9,191 nt of DNA from the NCBI GenBank assembly GCA_003559755.1, contig PWKM01000231.1, forward strand, positions 1 through 9,191, given 5' to 3'. Made by a program: the position numbers and the translations under genes. Positions 1-5,398 of the stretch are shown here, piece by piece. The notes beneath the pieces were generated by a model. The model did no database searches and was not told the DNA's origin. It saw only the letters and a list, made by a program, of their open reading frames with translations. Every line of letters starts with the position of its first letter. Position 1 is the first letter of the stretch. The DNA is from Planctomycetota bacterium (lineage in GTDB: Bacteria; Planctomycetota; PUPC01).

Positions 1-180
1 GACGAGTTGTTCTTTCCGGCTCTCCAGTTCCTCGTATTCGGACCGCCAGCCCCTGCCCAGCCAGCCGGCCAGCGGCGGTTCGCCCCCGCTCAACACATTG
101 GGGCGCATGACGATCAGGGCGAGCAGGCAGCTTCCCAGCACGATGATCAGCGGCTTGTTCTGTTCCCAGATGCGATTCAT
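1..180 (-). CDS. PilO-position inner-membrane protein of the pilus/secretion platform, N-terminal part only
   Basis: The first 60 codons of a gene that runs off the window at base 1. It begins MNRIWEQNKPLIIVLG, with a short positive/polar start, then a hydrophobic segment at about residues 10-26 (LIIVLGSCLLALIVM). A polar stretch rich in Glu, Arg and Lys at residues 48-60 (SEYEELESRKEQLV) looks like the start of a coiled coil. This is the topology of PilO and GspM: one N-terminal membrane helix, a periplasmic coiled coil, then a ferredoxin-like domain (not visible here). Its ATG overlaps the stop of the pilMN gene (ATGA, bases 177-180), so the two are translationally coupled. PilO forms a complex with PilN in the inner membrane. 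The call rests on position and topology, because the fragment is too short for a family match. A GspM-like or other accessory subunit is the alternative. Confidence 0.6.
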   Translation of the reverse strand, partial: MNRIWEQNKPLIIVLGSCLLALIVMRPNVLSGGEPPLAGWLGRGWRSEYEELESRKEQLV

Positions 181-2078
181 TCGACACCTGCCTGTTCGTC
201 CGGGGTCAGCAGTTCGTTAATGACGAGCTGCAGTTCGAAGACGGCCAGGACGTCCCGGTCGCCCTCACGTGTCGTCGTCCGACGGATCACCGACCGCTCG
301 GCCGGACGCGAGAACACCGGCTGCCCGGTCGGCCCTTCGAGGTCGAGAAGTCGGTCGCGCAGTTCGGCGATCTTTCCTTCCGCCTCCTGGGCGGTCAGCT
401 CGACCGGCTCGCCGTCCGACCGCGGCGGTCGGCGCAGGACCTGGCCCTGGACGATCACCCCGTCGGGCTCGCCCTCGCCGCCCGGTCGGATGTGGGTCTC
501 GGTCAACACCACTTCGTTCGGCACCGTACCGGGCAGAGTTAATGAACGGAATGCGACGGCGAGTTGTTCGGGCCGGCGGAAAATATGGGCCATTTTTCGG
601 TTCTCGGCCTGATAGGTCACGTTGACCTGGTGGTGCCTCTGCATGGTCTCGCGTTCGGCCTCCTGCTGGCTGTGCCGCTGTTCCAGTTCGCCGACATATT
701 CCCGCTGGCGGGCGGTGTGGGCCACGGACGAATATCCGAGCAGCACGGTCAGGGCGATCATGGCGGCCCCGGCGAGCCACAGGTACAGCGTCTTGGAGAG
801 GAAATGACGCCGTTCCTTGATCCGTGTGGGCATCAGGTTGAACTCGATGGTGTCGGGCTCGATCCCGCCGAGTGCGAGGCCCACCGCAGGGGTGTACGAT
901 TCGGGCCGGCTCTCCAGGTCTTCGCGGGCGGTGCGGGGGAGGGGGGCCAGGTCGAGCCCCTTGAGCGGGTCGGCGGGGACACCGGGGATGCCGAGCCGCC
1001 GGCTCAGGGCCTGACGCAGGCCGGGCAGTTGCGAACCGCCGCCGGTCAGCGCCATGCTGTCCACCTCCAGGCCGGTCATTCGCGTCTGCGCCCGGCAATA
1101 CATCAGCGAGGACTGGATGGCCGAGGCCAGTTGGCCGACGACGGGCTGCATCGCCTCTGACGCCCGGACGACGGCGTCGTCGGCGTCGGTGATCTCGGGG
1201 AGTGGCGTCTGGAGCAGGTCATCCCCCTCGTCTTTCTCGTCGTCCGCGTCGGCGAAGCTGATGCCTTCCTCCGAGCCCGCGCTGACCTGGGTCGGGGCAT
1301 CGGAGCTGGGCGACGGCCGGGTCTCGTCGTCGGAGCCGACCTCGCCCCCGAGCAGGAGGCGGCCCTTGGTCAGCTTCAGTTCCTCGGCCTCGGCGAAGGG
1401 GATGCGGAACTCGTCCTGGATCGCCTCGGTGAACGCCCGGCTGCCCGGCGATATGTTGCGAGCGAAGAGCAGCTTGCCGTTCCGCTCGATGATCACGTTC
1501 ATGTTCTCGGCGCCGATGTCGACGACGAGCACGGTCTTGTCGTCCTCGATCGCACGGCCCCGGCTCAGTCGATAGGCGTTGAACACCGGGAAGGGGGCGA
1601 GGGTGACGTTGCCCACCGAGACGCCCGCCTCTTCGAGGATGCCGCAGTAGTGTTCCACGTGGTCGTTCTTGGCCATCGCGAGCATCACGGTGAACTCGAC
1701 GCTGGCCACCGGGAGATCGAGCAGCCGGAAGTCGTAGGACAGGTTCCCGGCCCCCCGGGTATCGCCCTGGACCTCGTAGTCGATGAGCATCTTCAGCCGC
1801 CACTCGGGCGCGGGCGGGACGTGTGTGTAGCGGATGATGGTCTTGCGGCCGCCGACGGCGATGCGGGCCTGCCGGGCCGAGATGCCGGCCGACTTGAGCA
1901 GGTTGCGCACGATCATGGCGATCTTGGCGGTGCGGCGGGGGCTGTCCTCCATGTGCCCCAGCTCGCCCAGCGGGGCCGACGCCGCCCGGAGTACCTGGGG
2001 CCGGCCTCGGCGATGGCGGAGCAGCACCGCCTTGACCGAGTCGGTGCCGATGTCTATGCCGAGTGACTTTTCGCTCAT
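177..2078 (-). CDS. PilM-PilN fusion: actin-like platform protein joined to membrane-anchored assembly protein
   Basis: A 633-residue protein that joins two normally separate type IV pilus proteins. Residues 1-405 are PilM, a cytoplasmic actin-fold ATP-binding protein: phosphate-1 motif GIDIGTDSVKAV (7-18), phosphate-2 VVDIGAENMNV (185-195) and adenosine-type motif LTGGGSQLPGL (344-354). Residues 412-417 (EFNLMP) match the short cytoplasmic N-terminal PilN peptide that docks into PilM. A membrane helix follows at about 431-452, then a coiled-coil stretch (456-485) and a periplasmic PilN-type domain to the end (ELQLVINELL near 615-624). An acidic, low-complexity insert sits inside PilM at about 244-305. 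The start is ATG at 2078 with GGAGGAG (2086-2092) 7 nt upstream. The gene lies 46 bp after the metalloprotease gene and overlaps the next gene by ATGA. It would couple the cytoplasmic motor side to the periplasmic PilNO ring that contacts the secretin. The PilM and PilN parts are both secure, and the open frame is uninterrupted. Confidence 0.9.
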   Translation of the reverse strand: MSEKSLGIDIGTDSVKAVLLRHRRGRPQVLRAASAPLGELGHMEDSPRRTAKIAMIVRNLLKSAGISARQARIAVGGRKTIIRYTHVPPAPEWRLKMLIDYEVQGDTRGAGNLSYDFRLLDLPVASVEFTVMLAMAKNDHVEHYCGILEEAGVSVGNVTLAPFPVFNAYRLSRGRAIEDDKTVLVVDIGAENMNVIIERNGKLLFARNISPGSRAFTEAIQDEFRIPFAEAEELKLTKGRLLLGGEVGSDDETRPSPSSDAPTQVSAGSEEGISFADADDEKDEGDDLLQTPLPEITDADDAVVRASEAMQPVVGQLASAIQSSLMYCRAQTRMTGLEVDSMALTGGGSQLPGLRQALSRRLGIPGVPADPLKGLDLAPLPRTAREDLESRPESYTPAVGLALGGIEPDTIEFNLMPTRIKERRHFLSKTLYLWLAGAAMIALTVLLGYSSVAHTARQREYVGELEQRHSQQEAERETMQRHHQVNVTYQAENRKMAHIFRRPEQLAVAFRSLTLPGTVPNEVVLTETHIRPGGEGEPDGVIVQGQVLRRPPRSDGEPVELTAQEAEGKIAELRDRLLDLEGPTGQPVFSRPAERSVIRRTTTREGDRDVLAVFELQLVINELLTPDEQAGVE

Positions 2079-2085
2079 GTGTCCG

Positions 2086-2092
2086 CTCCTCC
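2086..2092 (-). promoter_or_regulatory. Strong ribosome binding site of the pilMN fusion gene
   Basis: On the minus strand the bases read GGAGGAG, followed by 7 nt and then ATG at 2078. It fixes the start of the PilM-PilN protein, whose second residue onward (SEKSLGIDIG) is the normal PilM beginning. Confidence 0.75.
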
Positions 2093-2124
2093 GGGCGGTT
2101 CAGCGGCCCGCATCCGGTTCTGCA

Positions 2125-4884
2125 TCAGTTCTGGCCCAGTGTTTCCGGTTCCTCGAAATCGACGTAAAAGCTGTTTCGTTCGGTGATGCCCCGGCCGCCG
2201 CGTGCGGCCCGGGTGGCTCCGAACAACGGTCTCGAATAGTCAGTCCCCCGGAACGTCCAGACGCAGGCGAACCGCCTGGCCCCGTTGGAGGTGGGCAGGC
2301 GGAACCGCACCCGGTCGCTGCCCTCGTACACCCTGGTTCCGCCCGAGACGGCCAGGTCCAGTTCGCCGTCGCGAACCACCTGCCGGAGCACGGGGAACCT
2401 CGACGATCCGACGGCGACGATCACCCCGTCGAAGTCGCCGGCCGCCTTGACGAACTCGATGTCCACGAACCCGTCACCGGCGACGACCTGGAACCGCTCC
2501 GGCCGGGGCAGGGTGGGCGGCCCGGGCCGGGGATCGGTGCCCGGGTCCTCGTCGGGGTCGCCGTCATCGAATCGATCAATGATGCCGCGGCCGCCGCGGG
2601 CGGCTCGAGTGGCCAGTTGATAGGGGGAGCTCGTCCTGGTGCCGATGAAGGTCCAGATACGTACGAACGCCCGCTGCCCGTTCGCCGTGGGGATGGTCAG
2701 GTGGGTATCGGTGTTCCCCCGATAGACCTCCGACCCGTTGGCGACCCGCAGGACCGTTTCTCCGTTCTCCTCGACGGTGTGTATGGTCGGGAACCGGGAG
2801 CGACCGAGGGCGACGATGACCCCGTCGTGGTGGGCGGTGGGATAGACCCACTCGACCTCGACGTACCCGTCGCCGGCCGCGATCTGGGCGCGGGGCACAC
2901 GGGGCACCGGGGCGTCGGGCGGGGCGGTGCTCTCGGCGGTGGTGAACGTCGAGGTGAACGGCTCGAGCGCGCGGCCGCCGGCATCCTCGATGTCATCGGT
3001 CAGATGCACGGTATATCGCGTGCTGTGCATCAGGTTGCTGTTCGGGGTGAACGTGGCGACCGTCCGCGGGGCGTTGAGGGAGACGGTCCCCGGCACCGGT
3101 GTCCCCTCTGCGGCGAGGGTAAAGCTGTCGGTGGTAACGCTGCCGAGTTGGACATCGTGCGAGAAGGTGGCGACGATGGTGGTACCGACCGGCACCCCGG
3201 TCGCTCCGTCCTGGGGGCTGATTGCAACGACGGTGGGCGCTTCGGGCTGGCCGCCGGTCTCGACGCGGATCGCATACCTGCCGTAGTTGGCGTAGGCGCC
3301 GCGTTCGGGCGGCGGGATCGGGCCCGGTTCGACGGTCGGCAGCGGCTTGGTTGCCCGGCTAACGCGGACGTAGTGTCTGCCCCCCTGGGCGAAGGTGTGG
3401 ATGATGCGGGAGGCGCGGTTGCCCGGGCCGATGTCCTCGTTGGAGGTGAGCAGGTTCTCGTTGTTGTCGTAGAGCTGGATGCGGGTGTCGCCCGATGGAT
3501 TGAGGTCGAACGTTTCGATGGTGTAGGTCTCGCCTGCGGTGACGAGGAATGTGTACCAGTCCTCGTCGTTGTGGCCGAGCCCGTCCCCGGTCCTGTCGTA
3601 GTAGTGTGTGCCGTGCAGTTCCGAGCCGTCTACGGTGATGGACGTGGCCTGGTCGGCCGAGTGGTTCGGCTGGTGGTCGTCCTCGTGGTAGGGGATGTCG
3701 CGGGCTTTGATGAGTTCGATCAGGGTCGGCTTGTTGGCGCCGGATGTACCGTATGCGGGGGTCACCGCGCTCTCGAAGTATCCGTCCCAGACGTCCTCGA
3801 GTGTCACGTCGACGACGCCGTCGGACGGCAGATAGCGCCGGATGACATCCCACAGGGCCTCGATGGGCGTGTCGATCGCCCCGTGTGCGACCTGGATATC
3901 CGCCGCCTGGAGGTCCCAGAACAGGGCGCTGACAGCGAGCTGGTTCTCGGGGCCGGTCACGGGCAGGCCCGGCACGCCGGGCACCGACGGGGTCTCGATC
4001 TCGAAGATCAGGTTGAAGTTCTGGTCGGCCACGGTGTCGATGTAGAAGGGGGTGCCCCGGACGGCGCAGGAGAAGTAGTTGGCCCATCCTTCGGAGTATG
4101 CGAGCCGGAGGTCGTGTGCGTCGCCGAGGTAGTGCGGCCCGCCGGGCGAATCGTCCCGCGAGTACAAGTGGGCGACGAGGTGGCCGTATTCGTGGAGGAT
4201 GACCGAGTCGTCGAACCCGTCGCAATCGACGGTGTGGTCGCCCAGCAGGTTAATCAGGTGCACGTCGCCGACGATCGTGTAATACGAGCCGGGCGGGAAC
4301 ACCCCGTCGCTGTCTGCGCCCCGCTCCCATCGGACCACCAGGTCGAATGATGCGGCGGCTGGCGGGGTGGCGTAGAGTTCGTTGCGAACGAAATCGTGGC
4401 CGCGGATGAGGTTGTCGTAGATGTTGAATGCACCGGCGATGGCGTCGGCGGTGATGTCGATGGTCGCGCCGGCCACGGCCCCGCCGGAGAGGTCGAACGG
4501 CTGGCTCTGGTAGGTCTGGATGGCCCCGCCGTCCGGCCCCTGGTCACGGACGACCGCCGTCTGGCCCTGGTGGGTCCCGCCGGCCTTGACCAGGACGAGG
4601 ATATCGTCGTGGTTGCCGATGGTGGGCGACGAGAACTCTCCGGCGGTGTTGGTCGTCGTCTGGCCGAGGACCGTGCCCGGATCGGAGGCCCGGACGAAAT
4701 CGAGGACGACGTATCGGACGGGCCGCATCGGCTCGTCGACCACGGTCCCGTCGACTTCGCTGTGGACCTTGTCTTGATAGCGGACGGTGCCCGACAGGCG
4801 GTCGGCCCTCACGGCGGGCGCGATGGCGAGGGCGAGCGCCACGCCGGCCAATGCCAGTGCCCATCTGTTGAGTACGGCTCTCAC
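2125..4884 (-). CDS. Secreted multidomain HEXXH (gluzincin-like) metalloprotease with PPC, Ig-like and two FN3-like domains
   Basis: A predicted exported zinc protease of 919 residues from GTG at 4884. That start has GGAGG 7 nt upstream; the ATG at 4905 would add 7 residues but has no clear ribosome site. Numbering here is from GTG. A signal peptide spans 1-27 (cleavage after AVRA). Residues 28-125 resemble a carboxypeptidase-regulatory-like beta domain. The catalytic region has HEYGH at 231-235 and a probable third zinc ligand, Glu265, in SEGWANYFS, as in gluzincins. A bacterial pre-peptidase C-terminal (PPC) domain lies at about 420-540 (DWYTFLVTAGETYTI... HYVRVSRA). A Big_5/SbsA-type Ig-like domain follows (about 550-650), then two related FN3-like modules (669-768, 800-900), each ending ATRAARGGRGI. 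The protein is therefore a surface or extracellular enzyme. It lies 13 bp after the small exported gene and 46 bp before pilMN, inside the secretion operon, and may be its cargo or a processing enzyme. The substrate is unknown. Confidence 0.85.
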   Translation of the reverse strand: MRAVLNRWALALAGVALALAIAPAVRADRLSGTVRYQDKVHSEVDGTVVDEPMRPVRYVVLDFVRASDPGTVLGQTTTNTAGEFSSPTIGNHDDILVLVKAGGTHQGQTAVVRDQGPDGGAIQTYQSQPFDLSGGAVAGATIDITADAIAGAFNIYDNLIRGHDFVRNELYATPPAAASFDLVVRWERGADSDGVFPPGSYYTIVGDVHLINLLGDHTVDCDGFDDSVILHEYGHLVAHLYSRDDSPGGPHYLGDAHDLRLAYSEGWANYFSCAVRGTPFYIDTVADQNFNLIFEIETPSVPGVPGLPVTGPENQLAVSALFWDLQAADIQVAHGAIDTPIEALWDVIRRYLPSDGVVDVTLEDVWDGYFESAVTPAYGTSGANKPTLIELIKARDIPYHEDDHQPNHSADQATSITVDGSELHGTHYYDRTGDGLGHNDEDWYTFLVTAGETYTIETFDLNPSGDTRIQLYDNNENLLTSNEDIGPGNRASRIIHTFAQGGRHYVRVSRATKPLPTVEPGPIPPPERGAYANYGRYAIRVETGGQPEAPTVVAISPQDGATGVPVGTTIVATFSHDVQLGSVTTDSFTLAAEGTPVPGTVSLNAPRTVATFTPNSNLMHSTRYTVHLTDDIEDAGGRALEPFTSTFTTAESTAPPDAPVPRVPRAQIAAGDGYVEVEWVYPTAHHDGVIVALGRSRFPTIHTVEENGETVLRVANGSEVYRGNTDTHLTIPTANGQRAFVRIWTFIGTRTSSPYQLATRAARGGRGIIDRFDDGDPDEDPGTDPRPGPPTLPRPERFQVVAGDGFVDIEFVKAAGDFDGVIVAVGSSRFPVLRQVVRDGELDLAVSGGTRVYEGSDRVRFRLPTSNGARRFACVWTFRGTDYSRPLFGATRAARGGRGITERNSFYVDFEEPETLGQN
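2185..2487 (-). repeat. Second copy of the FN3-like tandem module in the metalloprotease
   Basis: It encodes about 101 residues starting VVAGDGFVDIEF and ending GATRAARGGRGI. It aligns along its length with the module at 2581-2880: GDGxVxxE near the start, DGVIVAxGxSRFP, a VY-G turn, LPT-NG, WTF-GT, then the identical ending ATRAARGGRGI. It is followed only by a 19-residue tail. Confidence 0.8.
2581..2880 (-). repeat. First copy of the FN3-like tandem module in the metalloprotease
   Basis: It encodes about 100 residues starting IAAGDGYVEVEW and ending LATRAARGGRGI. It is separated from the second copy by a roughly 30-residue acidic and proline-rich linker (DDGDPDEDPGTDPRPGPP). The protein-level similarity is clear and the DNA has diverged except at the ARGGRGI-coding ends, so this is an old internal duplication. 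Confidence 0.8.
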
Positions 4885-4891
4885 TCGTCGG

Positions 4892-4896
4892 CCTCC
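4892..4896 (-). promoter_or_regulatory. Ribosome binding site that decides the metalloprotease start
   Basis: GGAGG on the minus strand, 7 nt before GTG at 4884. The same spacing is seen for pilMN and the pseudopilin. It lies just downstream of the preceding gene's stop (4898-4900). It also lies inside the reading frame opened by the ATG at 4905, which supports GTG rather than that ATG as the true start and gives a more compact signal peptide (MRAVLNRWALALAG...). Confidence 0.6.
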
Positions 4897-4897
4897 G

Positions 4898-5398
4898 TCA
4901 TTCATCGTCGGTGTGCAGCCGAAGCCGCTCGCCGGCGTCGGTCTCCAGGATTCGCGGCTCGTCTCTCATCTCCTCTTGCGTCTCGGCCCCCGGCAGCCGG
5001 ATCGATGCGACCGCCCCGATGTCCACGTTCGGAGCGTGCAGCCGGGTGCGGATTGCCAGTGTCGTCGGCCCGGGGGCCAGCCGCAGGCGGACGCGGAGCA
5101 CGTGGCCGGCCTGGGCCTCGTGCCGCCATCCGCCGACTCCCGGTATGACGGCTGTGCCTTCGGGCAGGTCGAGCGAGACGGCGATGGCGGCCCCCTCGAT
5201 CAGCGAGCGGGCGGTGATCTCGAGGTCGACGGTGCCCGCGACCGGGTCGGTCTCGACGATCCGGGGCTGGACGGCCACCGGCGGCCTGGGCTTGCCGGCC
5301 GCCGCTCGCCCGAGGGGCAGGAGCACGGCGGCGCACACTGCCAGCCCGAGCAGGCGGCGGATTGGAGACCGCTTGGGGTTTGCCCGTTGTCGGCTCAC
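4898..5398 (-). CDS. Small exported protein of unknown function, coupled to the secretin gene
   Basis: A 166-residue protein that I do not recognise. It starts at GTG (5398), which shares its first base with the TAG stop of the secretin gene (TAGTG); the frame is closed two codons earlier by TGA, so no earlier start is possible. AGGAG lies 11 nt upstream, a rather long spacing. Residues 1-34 form a signal peptide: basic start (RQRANPKRSPIRR), hydrophobic core LLGLAVCAAVLLPLG, and AAA before a likely cleavage at 34/35. Cys22 is preceded by LAV, which is a poor lipobox. The mature part is about 130 residues with alternating hydrophobic strands (VDLEITARSL, IAVSLDLPEG, VLRVRLRLAPG, TTLAIRTRLHAP), suggesting a beta-sandwich or Ig-like fold. 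The tail is acidic (ETDAGERLRLHTDDE). Its place between secretin and protease suggests a periplasmic or surface partner of either one (chaperone, inhibitor, secretin-associated protein). This is inference. Confidence 0.75.
   Translation of the reverse strand: MSRQRANPKRSPIRRLLGLAVCAAVLLPLGRAAAGKPRPPVAVQPRIVETDPVAGTVDLEITARSLIEGAAIAVSLDLPEGTAVIPGVGGWRHEAQAGHVLRVRLRLAPGPTTLAIRTRLHAPNVDIGAVASIRLPGAETQEEMRDEPRILETDAGERLRLHTDDE

Noticed and set aside
1834..4350. Long plus-strand open frame (838 codons) across the protease and pilMN genes
   Set aside because: It is antisense to two clearly coding genes. Its protein is a Val/Gly/Asp/Arg-rich composition artefact without recognisable domains, typical of GC-rich shadow frames.
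5320..5340. Possible lipobox (LAVC) in the 166-residue exported protein, which would make it a PilP-like lipoprotein
   Set aside because: Val directly before Cys is a poor lipobox residue, the hydrophobic core continues past the Cys, and a standard AAA cleavage site follows.
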